Shown here piece after piece: positions 8,707 through 17,671 of a DNA stretch of 64,000 bases. A program made the position numbers and the translations under genes. The notes beneath the pieces were generated by a model. The model saw only the letters and a program-made list of their open reading frames with translations, did not search any database and was not told the DNA's origin. How positions within the stretch are numbered: position 1 is the stretch's first letter; each line of letters starts with the position of its first letter. This DNA comes from Parenemella sanctibonifatiensis (GTDB lineage Bacteria; Actinomycetota; Actinomycetes; Propionibacteriales; Propionibacteriaceae), in assembly GCF_002250565.1 (NCBI RefSeq), contig NZ_NMVJ01000008.1, positions 1-64,000 on the forward strand, in the 5' to 3' direction.

Positions 8707-9930
8707 ATGGCAAACGGGGATGTGCTGTCAATCGTTCTGGCCGGCGGCGAGGGGAAGCGGCTGATGCCGCTCACGGCCGACCGAGCGAAGCCCGCGGTGC
8801 CGTTCGGCGGCACCTACCGGCTGATCGACTTCGTGCTGTCCAATCTGGTCAACTCGGAGCTGCGTCAGATCTGCGTGCTCACCCAGTACAAGTCCCATTC
8901 GCTGGACCGTCACATCTCGCTGACCTGGCGGATGTCGACGCTGCTGGGCAACTTCGTCACCCCGGTGCCGGCTCAGCAGCGGCTCGGTCCGCGCTGGTTC
9001 CAGGGCAGCGCCGATGCCATCTTCCAGTCGATGAATCTGATCCGTGACGCCGCCCCGAAGTACGTCGTCGTGTTCGGCGCCGACAACATCTATCGGATGG
9101 ATGTCGGGCAGATGCTCCAGGCGCACAAGGACTCCGGGCTGGGCTGCACGGTGGCCGGCATCCGGGTGCCCCGGGAAGGGGCCAGTGCCTTCGGCATCAT
9201 CGACGCGCGATCGGACAACACCATCCGCTCCTTCCTGGAGAAGCCGGCCGACCCGCCCGGGCTGCCCGACTCGCCCCACGAGAGCTTCGCCTCGATGGGC
9301 AACTACATCTTCACCACCGATGCCCTGGTCGAGGCCCTCGAGGACGACGCCCGGGACCCGTCGGCCCGCCACGACATGGGCGGCGACATCGTGCCGCGGT
9401 TCGTCGAGCAGGATCAGGCCCAGGTTTACGACTTCACCGAGAACACCGTGCCGGGCAGCACCGAACGGGATCGCGACTACTGGCGTGACGTGGGCACCAT
9501 CGACGCCTACCACGACTCCCACATGGACCTGGTCTCGGTGGATCCGGACTTCAGCCTCTACAACGCCGACTGGCCGATCTGGACCCATCAGGAGCAGATG
9601 CCGGGCGCAAAGTTCACCTTGCGGGGCACCGCCGAGGACTCCATCGTCGGTGCCGGCAGCATCATTTCGGGCGGCGACGTGGACCGGTCGGTGCTGTCGC
9701 CGCGGGTGCGGATCGAGAAGTGGGCCAAAGTGGACCAGTCGGTCCTGATGAACGGTGTCCGGGTGGGCCGCAGCTCCGTGGTGCACAAGGCGATCTTGGA
9801 CAAGAACGTCGTCATTCACGACGGCGCCGAGGTGGGTGTCGACCCCGATGCCGACCAGGCTCGTGGCTTCCACGTCTCGCCCGGAGGCGTCACCGTGGTG
9901 GGCAAGTCGGTCGAGGTCTTCCCCGCCTGA
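8707..9930 (+). CDS. glgC: Glucose-1-phosphate adenylyltransferase (ADP-glucose pyrophosphorylase)
   Basis: A 407-residue enzyme that makes ADP-glucose from ATP and glucose-1-phosphate, the committed step of bacterial glycogen synthesis. The nucleotide-binding start [20 protein letters not shown], the [12 protein letters not shown] signature and a C-terminal beta-helix domain ([22 protein letters not shown]) are all present. Length is normal. The ATG lies 7 nt after a TAGCGT box, consistent with a leaderless start. Divergent glgA uses the product. Confidence 0.94.
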   Translation: MANGDVLSIVLAGGEGKRLMPLTADRAKPAVPFGGTYRLIDFVLSNLVNSELRQICVLTQYKSHSLDRHISLTWRMSTLLGNFVTPVPAQQRLGPRWFQGSADAIFQSMNLIRDAAPKYVVVFGADNIYRMDVGQMLQAHKDSGLGCTVAGIRVPREGASAFGIIDARSDNTIRSFLEKPADPPGLPDSPHESFASMGNYIFTTDALVEALEDDARDPSARHDMGGDIVPRFVEQDQAQVYDFTENTVPGSTERDRDYWRDVGTIDAYHDSHMDLVSVDPDFSLYNADWPIWTHQEQMPGAKFTLRGTAEDSIVGAGSIISGGDVDRSVLSPRVRIEKWAKVDQSVLMNGVRVGRSSVVHKAILDKNVVIHDGAEVGVDPDADQARGFHVSPGGVTVVGKSVEVFPA

Positions 9931-9960
9931 GGGTCAGCTGGCCCGCGAACCTGAGGTTGG

Positions 9961-10611
9961 TCAGCGGCGTACGGCCAGCAACAGGCCGTCGCCGACCGGC
10001 AGCAGCGCCAGGCTGAGGTCCTCGTTCTCGGTGATCGCCTCGACCGCCTCGCGGATGATGATGGTCTCGTCCTCGTCGTTGTTCTTGTCGGCGACCTTGT
10101 CCGACCACAGCGCGTGGTGCAGCGCCAACACGCCGCCGGGACGCAGCAGCCGCAGCGCCTGCTCGACGTACTCGCCGTACTCCAGCTTGTCGCCGTCGAT
10201 GAGGACCATGTCGTACGCCGAATCGCTGAGCTTGGGCAGCACCGTCAGCGCCTCGCCGGCGATCAGACGGTAACGCTGCCGCGGCAGGCCGGCCTGGGTG
10301 AAGGCCTGTCGGGCATGCAACTGGTGCTCGGTCTCGATGTCGACGCTGGTGAGCACGCCTTCGGGGTTCATCCCGTCAAACAGGGCCAGCCCAGACACTC
10401 CGGCGCCGGTGCCGATCTCGACGACGGCAGTTGCGTTGATGGCGGCTGCCATGACGGTCAGCGCGGCGGCGACGCCTTCGCTGACGCAGTCGATGCCCAG
10501 ATCGTGGGCTGCGGCGCGCGCCGCGGTGGCGGGCTCGCTGCCCGGTGACAGGGTCTCGGCCCACGTCCACGAGGCTGCCTTGGGCGCGCGGCCCTTGCGT
10601 GCGTGATTCAC
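9961..10611 (-). CDS. SAM-dependent O-methyltransferase (class I, Rv1220c-like)
   Basis: A 216-residue member of the catechol/caffeoyl-CoA O-methyltransferase family. Motif I is VVEIGTGAGVSGLALFDG, followed by the acidic SAM ribose-binding end of TSVDIE and the metal-binding aspartate in MVLIDGDK. Substrate is unknown. The GTG at 10611 is chosen because GAAGGAG stands five bases upstream; upstream in-frame codons have none. In mycobacteria the same gene stands divergently beside sigE; here dapA has come between them. Confidence 0.88.
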   Translation of the reverse strand: MNHARKGRAPKAASWTWAETLSPGSEPATAARAAAHDLGIDCVSEGVAAALTVMAAAINATAVVEIGTGAGVSGLALFDGMNPEGVLTSVDIETEHQLHARQAFTQAGLPRQRYRLIAGEALTVLPKLSDSAYDMVLIDGDKLEYGEYVEQALRLLRPGGVLALHHALWSDKVADKNNDEDETIIIREAVEAITENEDLSLALLPVGDGLLLAVRR

Positions 10612-10666
10612 GGCTGCTCCTTCAAGTCGGCGGGACGAAACTACCAAGGACCGCCGTCGGGTTCGC

Positions 10667-10681
10667 CCACCTTAAAGGTGG
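10667..10681. promoter_or_regulatory. Operator-like dyad in the O-methyltransferase/dapA spacer
   Basis: CCACCTTAAAGGTGG has two 7-bp arms (CCACCTT / AAGGTGG) around one base. It lies in the 164-bp spacer between divergent genes, about 100 bp upstream of dapA, where a dimeric repressor could act on either promoter. No regulator gene adjoins it, so its partner is unknown. Confidence 0.35.
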
Positions 10682-10775
10682 CCCTGAGAGTTTGCGTACG
10701 CCGCGCGGCAGGCCGACGGCAGGCGATCCGCGGGCCTTACCCGGTGTTGTCGGGCAGGACCCCTACGATGGGCCC

Positions 10776-11672
10776 ATGCTCAGCGCACGACTCATGACCG
10801 CCATGGTGACTCCCTTCGCAAGCGACGGCCGGGTCGATCTCGACGAGGCACGTGCGCTGGCGGCGTATCTGGTGGATGAGCAACGCAACGACGGCCTGGT
10901 GGTCAACGGCACCACCGGCGAGGCGCCGACCACCACCGATGAGGAAAAGGCGGCGCTGCTGGCTGCCGTCGTCGACGAGGTGGGGGACCGCTGTGAGGTG
11001 GTTGCCGGCGCCGGTACCTTCTCCACCGACCACACCATCGAACTGGCCCGGCAGGCCGCCGATGCCGGGGCCCATGGACTTCTGGTTGTCACGCCGTACT
11101 ATTCGCGGCCACCCCAGGACCTGCTGCCGGCCCACTTCCGGGCCGTTGCCGACGCCACCGATCTGCCCGTCATCATCTACGACATTCCGCACCGCTCCGG
11201 GATCCCGGTCAGCCCGGACACCTTCGCGGCGATCGCGGACCATCCCAGGATCGTTGGGGTGAAGGATGCCAAGGGCGATCCGGTCGAATCGGCCCAGGTG
11301 ATGGCGGCGACCGGGCTGCGCTACTGGGCCGGCGACGACGGCATCACGCTGCCGCTGATGGCGGTCGGCGGACATGGCGTGATCGGCACCTCCACCCACG
11401 TCAGCGGTGTGGCGATGGCCCAGGTGATCGACGACTTCACCGCCGGCCGCACCACCGAGGCGCTGGAGCTCTATCGGCGTACGCTGCCGGTCTTCACCGG
11501 GGTCTTCGCCAGTCAGGGCTGCATGATGGTCAAAGCGACCCTGAATCGTTGCGGTTGGTCGCTGGGCGAGCTGCGGGCCCCGCTGGCCGACCCGCCGGTC
11601 GCGCTGGTCGACGACTTCCTGGCCGCGATCACCGCGGCCGGTCTCCCGCTGCCGAACCCGCCACGGACCTGA
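10776..11672 (+). CDS. dapA: 4-hydroxy-tetrahydrodipicolinate synthase
   Basis: A 298-residue class I aldolase condensing pyruvate with aspartate semialdehyde, the first committed step to diaminopimelate and lysine. Visible are the NGTTGEAPTTTDEEK signature, the catalytic Tyr of VVTPYYSRPPQ, the YDIPHRSG segment, and the Schiff-base lysine in GVKDAKGD. Length is that of the family. The ATG is placed by TACGAT ending 6 nt upstream (leaderless pattern). It completes a local set with dapD and dapE, though it lies about 5 kb away as a separate unit in front of sigE. Confidence 0.93.
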   Translation: MLSARLMTAMVTPFASDGRVDLDEARALAAYLVDEQRNDGLVVNGTTGEAPTTTDEEKAALLAAVVDEVGDRCEVVAGAGTFSTDHTIELARQAADAGAHGLLVVTPYYSRPPQDLLPAHFRAVADATDLPVIIYDIPHRSGIPVSPDTFAAIADHPRIVGVKDAKGDPVESAQVMAATGLRYWAGDDGITLPLMAVGGHGVIGTSTHVSGVAMAQVIDDFTAGRTTEALELYRRTLPVFTGVFASQGCMMVKATLNRCGWSLGELRAPLADPPVALVDDFLAAITAAGLPLPNPPRT

Positions 11673-11698
11673 GTCGCGTAGACTGGCGACCTGCCTGA

Positions 11699-12403
11699 AT
11701 GATCTTCACGGGCGGGAACACTTTCGAGGGTTTGATCGTTGGATCCTTGACGGCCGAATTGGCGGAAGGGGGCCGCGTGCGCGACAAGCTGACGCGATGG
11801 CGTGGCAAGACCCCTCAGCCTGCCCCCTCAGAGGACGCGGAAGCGTGGCAGCCCCCCACCTGGCAGCAGCTCGTCGAAGAGCACAGCGCGCGCGTCCATC
11901 GCCTCGCCTATCGGCTGACCGGCAACCAGCACGACGCTGAGGACCTCACCCAGGACGTCTTCGTCAAGGTGTTCAACTCGCTGCACACCTTCCAGCCGGG
12001 CACCCTCGAGGGTTGGATGCATCGCATCACCACCAACCTCTTCCTCGATCAGGCCCGGCGCCGGCAGCGGATCCGGTTCGACCGGCTCCCCGAGCATGCC
12101 GATGACCGGCTGTCCGGTGATGGCCCGCGTCCCACCGACGGGGTGGAGGGGTTGGAAGCCGACGTCGAACAGGCGTTGGCCTCGCTGAAGCCGGAGTTTC
12201 GGGCGGCGGTGGTGCTGTGTGACATCGAGGGCCTGACCTACGACGAGATCGCCGACGTGCTCGACATTCGCGTGGGGACCGTCCGTTCCCGGATCTCCCG
12301 CGCCCGAGCGCAGCTGCGCGAATCGTTGGCCCATCGACAGCCTGAGCGGGAAGGGCAGCGCTACCGCGGCATTTCCGTCGAGTCCGGTCAGTTGGGGCGG
12401 TGA
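11699..12403 (+). CDS. sigE: ECF-type RNA polymerase sigma factor SigE
   Basis: A 234-residue sigma-70 group IV factor. Region 2 ([41 protein letters not shown]) is followed by region 4 ([20 protein letters not shown] with [14 protein letters not shown]). Sequence and context match mycobacterial SigE, which drives envelope and heat-stress genes. The first ~50 residues are poorly conserved; a GTG at 11777 after GGAAGGGGG is a plausible internal start giving a shorter protein, and mycobacterial SigE is itself known for several starts. TAGACT lies at 11679-11684. The stop overlaps the start of its anti-sigma gene by 4 nt (GTGA), ensuring coupled translation. Confidence 0.9.
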   Translation: MIFTGGNTFEGLIVGSLTAELAEGGRVRDKLTRWRGKTPQPAPSEDAEAWQPPTWQQLVEEHSARVHRLAYRLTGNQHDAEDLTQDVFVKVFNSLHTFQPGTLEGWMHRITTNLFLDQARRRQRIRFDRLPEHADDRLSGDGPRPTDGVEGLEADVEQALASLKPEFRAAVVLCDIEGLTYDEIADVLDIRVGTVRSRISRARAQLRESLAHRQPEREGQRYRGISVESGQLGR

Positions 12404-13899
12404 GTCCAGTGACCCCATCTGAATGGCACGCCTGCGACGAATGGGTCGAGTCGTTGTCGCCCTGGCTGGACCATTCCCTCCATGACGCCGACGCCGTGCG
12501 GGTCAGCGCCCATCTGGTCAGTTGCGAGGCCTGCCGTGCCGAGGTCGCCGAATTGCGACGGGTACGCGAGACGGTTGCCTCCGGCGCCGACAGTTCGGTG
12601 CCGGGGGGTCTGGATCTGTCACGTCTCACCGCGATCGCCGGAGCCAGTGCCGACGCGCCGCTCTACACCCGAGCCTTCGACGGGCCCGGCACCGGGGGCC
12701 GGCTGCCCAGCACCCGACGGCAGCGATATCGGCAGGTGACCGGTGCCACGCTGATCGTGGTCGGGTTGATGATGACCTTCGTCTCGGTCGGCTGGCTGGC
12801 GGCGCCGCGGCCGGTCGAGGCCACCGATCCGCTGGAGTTGGTCAGGCAGGAATATCCCGAGGTCCAGCGCAGCGCCCTGACCACGCCCGGGCGTACCGCG
12901 GCGATGATGTTGAGCGCCGGCACGGCGCAACGCTTCCTGGACCCCCTCATCACCCGGATCGATCCACAGCGGTGGCATCCCACCGGAGCTGCGCTGCGCG
13001 GACCGGCTGCGTGGCAGGTGCTGGAACGTGCCCAGACCACCGACGTCTCCTACAGCGGCAGTCAGGTCGTACGCTCGTTCGGCGCCGACGGAGTGCTGAC
13101 GGTGCCGGTCCAGGTCCATCATCAGGCTGGCGACGGCACCTTCGTCGCGGTCGGCGGCCACCACCCGGTCTTCGAGGGGATGCTGCCGGCCCGGGAGTTC
13201 GACCCGAAGCGCGACACCACCGCTGGCGCCGAACTGACCGCTTGGCGTTCCAGCGACACCATCGCCGGCCGCAGTGTCGACCTGGTCGAGGCGCGCAGCG
13301 GTTCGATGGTGTGGCAGCGCTGGTGGTTGGACGCCCGCACTGGACTGGTGCTGTGGCAGGAGGCGTACGACGGCCACGGCAGGGTGCACGAGTCGTCCGG
13401 TTTCACCTCGATCCGGGTCACCACCGCCACCCAGCCGCTGCTGATGTTGCCGCCCAACCTGTCGGTACGCCCGACCCTGTCGTTGCCGATCGCCTCGGCC
13501 CAGGACCTGCGCCGGGCCGGCTGGAACTGTGAGGCCGAGTTGCGCGGGCTGCCGCTGCAGCGACTCCGGGTCGACGACCCCAGCGAGCCCGGCCTGGTTG
13601 CGTCGGTCTACGGGTCCGCGCTGTCGACGGTGACGGTCTTCCAGCAGCGCGGCGTGCTGGAGGAGCCGGAGGGGATGACGTACAACCCGGACAGCATGCG
13701 GTGGACCTCGGTCGGGCTGACGACCACGGTCAGCTGGCAGTCCGGCGACCAGGTCTTCACCGTGGTCACCGACGGGCCGCCTTGGCTGGTGGCGGAACTG
13801 TTGGACGACCTCCCCAAGCCCGATGGCGGCGCCACGGCTCCGGCCGCGCGGGTGTTGAGCGGTTGGGAACACATCGCCGACGTGGTGGGGATCCGATGA
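12400..13899 (+). CDS. Anti-sigma factor: RseA-type zinc finger fused through a membrane helix to an RseB/MucB-like sensor
   Basis: A 499-residue single-pass membrane protein. Residues ~5-60 hold a zinc-binding anti-sigma motif (HLVSCEAC: His38, Cys42, Cys45); one helix spans about 112-134; and the ~360 external residues resemble the MucB/RseB lipoprotein-fold sensor (for example [20 protein letters not shown]). In E. coli these are two proteins, RseA and RseB. Its overlap with sigE upstream and htrA downstream argues that it holds SigE at the membrane and senses envelope damage outside. Both overlaps are 4-nt stop/start type. Mycobacterial RseA lacks the large external part. Confidence 0.82.
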   Translation: MSPVTPSEWHACDEWVESLSPWLDHSLHDADAVRVSAHLVSCEACRAEVAELRRVRETVASGADSSVPGGLDLSRLTAIAGASADAPLYTRAFDGPGTGGRLPSTRRQRYRQVTGATLIVVGLMMTFVSVGWLAAPRPVEATDPLELVRQEYPEVQRSALTTPGRTAAMMLSAGTAQRFLDPLITRIDPQRWHPTGAALRGPAAWQVLERAQTTDVSYSGSQVVRSFGADGVLTVPVQVHHQAGDGTFVAVGGHHPVFEGMLPAREFDPKRDTTAGAELTAWRSSDTIAGRSVDLVEARSGSMVWQRWWLDARTGLVLWQEAYDGHGRVHESSGFTSIRVTTATQPLLMLPPNLSVRPTLSLPIASAQDLRRAGWNCEAELRGLPLQRLRVDDPSEPGLVASVYGSALSTVTVFQQRGVLEEPEGMTYNPDSMRWTSVGLTTTVSWQSGDQVFTVVTDGPPWLVAELLDDLPKPDGGATAPAARVLSGWEHIADVVGIR

Positions 13900-15371
13900 G
13901 CGGCAACTGGCCGCACGATCGCGGTCAGGAATCCGGCTGGGGCTGGGGTGAGGGCCCTCAGTACGGGGAGCCCCAGTACGGCCAGCCCCAGTACGGCGAG
14001 GGTCAGCACGGCCAGCCCCAGTACGGCGAGGGTCAGCACCAGCAGCCACCTCACGGACAACACGATCAATACGGGCAACAGCAGTACGGGCAGCCGGACC
14101 AGTACGGGCAGCAGCAGCCGCAGTTTGATCGACAGCCGCAGTTTGATCAGCAGGCGCATGACGGGCAGTCCAACCATGACCCGCAGCAGCAGTACCAGCA
14201 GCAGTACGAGCCGCCTCGACAGCACTACGGGCAGCAGTACGGGCAGTCGCAGCAGTACGGGCAGCAGCCGCGTACGGACTCCGACTCGACCGTCAGTCTG
14301 ACCTCCCCCCGGCCGACGAAGCGGCGCAACTGGACCATCGTCGCGGTCTGTGTGGCACTGGCCTTGATCGTGGGCCTCGGTGGCGGCTATCTCGGCACCC
14401 GACTGGGCGCCGGACCAGCACCGGATCCGACGCCGACAGCCACGGCCCCGACATCGTCACCGGCTCCGACCGAGCCGCAGAGGCCCGAAGAGGTCGCCGA
14501 CCGGGTGTTGGGCAGCACCGTCACCATCCAGATGCGCACCGCCGAGGGCCAAGGCGTTGGCTCGGGCTTCATCGTCGACGCCGAGGCCGGACACATCATC
14601 ACCAACGACCATGTCGTTGAGGGCGACGGCAAGGTGACGGTCACCTTCGCAGACGGCACCACCGTGGACGCGGAGGTGCTGGGCCAGTCACCGACCTACG
14701 ACGTCGCGGTGCTGCGAGCCCGTGTCCCCGACGGCGTCCAGGCACTGGAGATCGGCGACAGCGACGCGGTCCGGGTCGGGCAGCAGGCGTACGCCGCTGG
14801 TGCCCCCTTCGGCCTCAGCGGGACCTTCACGGCCGGCATCGTGTCGGCCAAGCATCGCGCCGTCGCCATCCCGAGCGAAACCAGCCCGACCACCTATCTG
14901 GATGCGCTGCAGGTCGACACGGCCATCAACCCCGGCAACTCCGGGGGGCCGTTGGTCGACGAACACGGCCGGGTGATCGGCATCAATGCCGCCATTCGCA
15001 CCGCCGGTTCCAGTGACGCCCCGGGCGGCAACGTCGGGCTCGGCTTCGCGATCCCGATCAACCAAGGTTTCGCCGTCGCCGAGCAGATCATCGAGACCGG
15101 CGAGGTGCAGCGACCAGTGATCCGAGCCAGGGTCGATGCCGGCAGCGGGGGAGCCCGGCTCGCCTCGGTCGAGGCGGATGGTCCGGCGGGCCAGGCCGGA
15201 TTGCGCGAGGGGGACGTGATCATCCGCGTCGGTGACGCGTTGACGACCACCCCCGACGAGGTGACCGTGGCGATCCTGCGGTCGGTCCCCGGCGACCAGA
15301 TCGAATTGGAATACGAACGTAATGGTTCACGGGCGACTGCGATGGTGACCCTCGCTGGCGAAGCGGGCTAG
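13896..15371 (+). CDS. HtrA-like membrane serine protease with PDZ domain
   Basis: 491 residues. A long cytoplasmic head (1-140) is built of Gln/Tyr/Gly repeats (QYGQPQYGEGQHGQ and variants); a membrane helix lies near 147-167; then a trypsin-like domain with triad His239 (ITNDHVVEG), Asp269 (YDVAVL) and Ser349 (NPGNSGGPL); and one C-terminal PDZ domain (ADGPAGQAGLREGDVI). It degrades misfolded exported proteins and, next to SigE and its anti-sigma factor, may cleave the latter. ATGA overlap with the anti-sigma gene shows a shared operon. The Q/Y/G-rich head is far longer than in most relatives and low in sequence complexity. Confidence 0.9.
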   Translation: MSGNWPHDRGQESGWGWGEGPQYGEPQYGQPQYGEGQHGQPQYGEGQHQQPPHGQHDQYGQQQYGQPDQYGQQQPQFDRQPQFDQQAHDGQSNHDPQQQYQQQYEPPRQHYGQQYGQSQQYGQQPRTDSDSTVSLTSPRPTKRRNWTIVAVCVALALIVGLGGGYLGTRLGAGPAPDPTPTATAPTSSPAPTEPQRPEEVADRVLGSTVTIQMRTAEGQGVGSGFIVDAEAGHIITNDHVVEGDGKVTVTFADGTTVDAEVLGQSPTYDVAVLRARVPDGVQALEIGDSDAVRVGQQAYAAGAPFGLSGTFTAGIVSAKHRAVAIPSETSPTTYLDALQVDTAINPGNSGGPLVDEHGRVIGINAAIRTAGSSDAPGGNVGLGFAIPINQGFAVAEQIIETGEVQRPVIRARVDAGSGGARLASVEADGPAGQAGLREGDVIIRVGDALTTTPDEVTVAILRSVPGDQIELEYERNGSRATAMVTLAGEAG

Positions 15372-15380
15372 ATTGGAGCC

Positions 15381-15803
15381 GTGTTTGACATCAATCCGGG
15401 CGAGTTCCTCGTACTGCTCGTCCTTGCTGTCATCATCTTCGGCCCGGACAAGCTTCCGCGGCTGGCGCGCAAGGCGGCGCAGGTCTTCAACTACGTGCGC
15501 AACATGGCCGGCAACGCCCAGTCGCAGCTGCGCAAGGAGCTTGGCCCGGAATTCGCCGATCTTGATGTCCGCGACCTGAACCCGAAGGCCTTCATCCAGA
15601 AGCATCTGCTCGACGACGTGGAGCCGGTGCTGAGTGATGTGAAGGCCGACCTCGCCGACGGCAAGGCCCTCGCGAAAACCGCCGCCGATGGCGTACGCGA
15701 GGACCTCGACGCTGCCTCGAAGGACTTCAACGAGATCAGCAAGGGAGGTGCCGGCGCCAAGGCGGCGCTGGTCACCGTCCCCTTCGATCCCGAAGCGACC
15801 TGA
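15381..15803 (+). CDS. tatB: Sec-independent protein translocase subunit TatB
   Basis: 140 residues: an N-terminal membrane helix (FLVLLVLAVIIFGPDKLPRL, including the Tat FGPxKLP hinge), an amphipathic helix and a charged tail. TatB binds twin-arginine signal peptides with TatC. The position directly after htrA in the sigE operon is conserved from mycobacteria and suggests this protein is TatB and not TatA. GTG start: TAGATT at 15369-15374, at the end of htrA, ends 6 nt upstream, so a separate leaderless transcript is also possible. Confidence 0.9.
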   Translation: MFDINPGEFLVLLVLAVIIFGPDKLPRLARKAAQVFNYVRNMAGNAQSQLRKELGPEFADLDVRDLNPKAFIQKHLLDDVEPVLSDVKADLADGKALAKTAADGVREDLDAASKDFNEISKGGAGAKAALVTVPFDPEAT

Positions 15804-15845
15804 TCAGCTGCCGGCTGCGATGGCCGCAGCCGACCTGACGCCATA

Positions 15846-17030
15846 TCAGTTCGGGGAGAGGTCCAGTCGCTTGCCGAGGAGGCCTCGCCCGGTGCCGACC
15901 AGGGAGGCGGCGAGCTCGGTCAGGGCGCGGGCGCTGGGCCGCTCGGGATCGGTCGCCACCACGGGTACGCCCTCGTCGCTGCCCTCCCGCCAGGCCAGTT
16001 CCAGTGGGATCTGGGCCAGCAGCGGGACCTCGTAGCCGAGCGTGGCGCTGAGACCCTGGGCGGTACGTTCGCCGCCGCCGCTGCCGAAGACCTCGACCCG
16101 ATGCGGCTCACCGCAGTGCGGGCACGGTGTCTCCAGCCACGCCATGTTTTCGACCACGCCCACGACCCGTTGGTTCATCATCCCGGCCATGGTTCCGGCG
16201 CGTTCGGCGACCTCGGTGGCCGACTCCTGCGGGGTGGTCACCACGACCACGTCGGCGTTGGGGAGCCGCTGGCCCAGCGAGATCGCCACGTCGCCGGTGC
16301 CGGGCGGCAGATCGAGGAGTAGTACGTCCAGGTCGCCCCAGTAGACGTCGGCGAGCATCTGGCGCAACGCTCGGTCGAGGATCGGACCACGCCAGGCCAC
16401 CACCTGACCTCGTTCCTCCTTGAGCATCCCGATCGACATCACCTTCAGGCCCAGGGCTGGCACTGGCATGATCATGTCTTCGATGACGGTGGGGCGGGCA
16501 TCGGCGATGCCCAGCATCGGCGGCACTGAGTGCCCGTAGATGTCGGCATCCAGGACGCCGACGGTGAGGCCACGGTTGGCCAGAGCGAGCGCCAGATTGA
16601 CCGTCACGGAGGATTTGCCGACGCCGCCCTTGCCGGAGGCGATCGCGAGGACGCGGGTCAGTGAGCTCGGCTTGGCGAAGGGGACCTCACGCTCGACGGC
16701 GCCGCCGGTGAGGTGGTCGCGCAGGTTGGCGCGCTGTTCATCGGTCATGACACCCAGGTCGACCTGGACCGACTCGACGCCGGGGACGCCGCTTGCGGCT
16801 GCGGTGACGTCCTCGGTGAGTGTCGCCTTCATCGGGCATCCGGCAACGGTGAGCAGGATGCGTACGGTGACGGAGTTGTCCTCAGCGATCATCACCTGAT
16901 CGACCATGCCCAGAGAGGTGATCGAGCGGTGGATTTCCGGGTCGTTCACCTCTCCCAACGCCCGCCACAACGGTTCGGCGAGCGGATGATCGATGGGGGT
17001 GATCGGAAGGTCGGCCTCGGAGTCAGTCAC
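15846..17030 (-). CDS. mrp: Mrp/NBP35-family iron-sulfur carrier ATPase
   Basis: 394 residues. An N-terminal DUF59 (MIP18-like) domain containing the VAGCPMKATL cysteine is followed by a deviant Walker A P-loop (ASGKGGVGKSSVTVNLA), a switch aspartate (LDADIYGHS) and a CPHCGEPH pair of cysteines that bridges a dimer-bound Fe-S cluster. Proteins of this type carry or assemble Fe-S clusters for apo-enzymes; nearby clients could include LipA, though that is inference. GTG start. It converges on tatB, as in mycobacteria (Rv1229c). Confidence 0.9.
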   Translation of the reverse strand: MTDSEADLPITPIDHPLAEPLWRALGEVNDPEIHRSITSLGMVDQVMIAEDNSVTVRILLTVAGCPMKATLTEDVTAAASGVPGVESVQVDLGVMTDEQRANLRDHLTGGAVEREVPFAKPSSLTRVLAIASGKGGVGKSSVTVNLALALANRGLTVGVLDADIYGHSVPPMLGIADARPTVIEDMIMPVPALGLKVMSIGMLKEERGQVVAWRGPILDRALRQMLADVYWGDLDVLLLDLPPGTGDVAISLGQRLPNADVVVVTTPQESATEVAERAGTMAGMMNQRVVGVVENMAWLETPCPHCGEPHRVEVFGSGGGERTAQGLSATLGYEVPLLAQIPLELAWREGSDEGVPVVATDPERPSARALTELAASLVGTGRGLLGKRLDLSPN

Positions 17031-17090
17031 AACGCCCGAGTGTAGTTCTTGGTGACATGTACGCCAGTTCGGTCTGCCTCACATCGGGCC

Positions 17091-17615
17091 TCAGCGGGCG
17101 TCGGCGTCCCTGAGCCTGGCCAGCACCTTCTCCGCGACCGCGTCGGCCAGCTCGTCGGCCATGTCGCCGCGCATCTCGGAACGGATGTAGTCGCGGGTCG
17201 CCAGCTCGCCGATGTTGAACCGCACCGAGGCCAACTCCCGGGCCAAGAAGTCGGTGTCGGCGCGACTCTGACGGGCTTGGGCTCGGTCCGCCTCGGCGCT
17301 GATCCGGTCCCGAGCTTCCTGCCGATTCTGCGCCAGCAGGATCAGCGGCGCCGAGTAGGACGCCTGCAGTGACAGGGCGAAGGTGAGGAAGATGAAGGGG
17401 TACTCGTCGAACCGGACTGCCTCCGGCAGCAGGGTGTTCCACGACACCCACACGACGATGAAGACCGTCATCCACAGCAGGAAGCGGGCGGTGCCCATGA
17501 AGCGGGCGAAGCTCTCGGCAAAGGCACCGAATGCATCACCATCAACGCTGACGCGGGGCAGCAACGAGGGTTGACGGCGTCCGGGTGTGCTGAGCGCATC
17601 GTGGTCGACTGGCAT
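17091..17615 (-). CDS. DUF1003 family membrane protein
   Basis: 174 residues with two membrane helices (FLLWMTVFIVVWVSWNTLL and FIFLTFALSLQASYSAPLIL), the second containing the DUF1003 family's SLQASYSAPLIL signature, then a charged cytoplasmic tail. Function is unknown; the family is widespread. It lies 56 bp downstream of the CBS-domain gene on the same strand, so the two are probably cotranscribed, as in mycobacterial relatives where it neighbours a magnesium-transporter-like gene. Confidence 0.88.
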   Translation of the reverse strand: MPVDHDALSTPGRRQPSLLPRVSVDGDAFGAFAESFARFMGTARFLLWMTVFIVVWVSWNTLLPEAVRFDEYPFIFLTFALSLQASYSAPLILLAQNRQEARDRISAEADRAQARQSRADTDFLARELASVRFNIGELATRDYIRSEMRGDMADELADAVAEKVLARLRDADAR

Positions 17616-17671
17616 GGTGACACCTCCTGGCGGGGCGGATCTGGCGGTTGTGAGGGCGAATCAGGGGCGAA

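Noticed and set aside
11699-12403. Choosing GTG 11777 as the sigE start
   Set aside because: A good ribosome site supports it, but the ATG at 11699 follows a TAGACT box and SigE proteins commonly have longer N-termini; kept as an alternative only.
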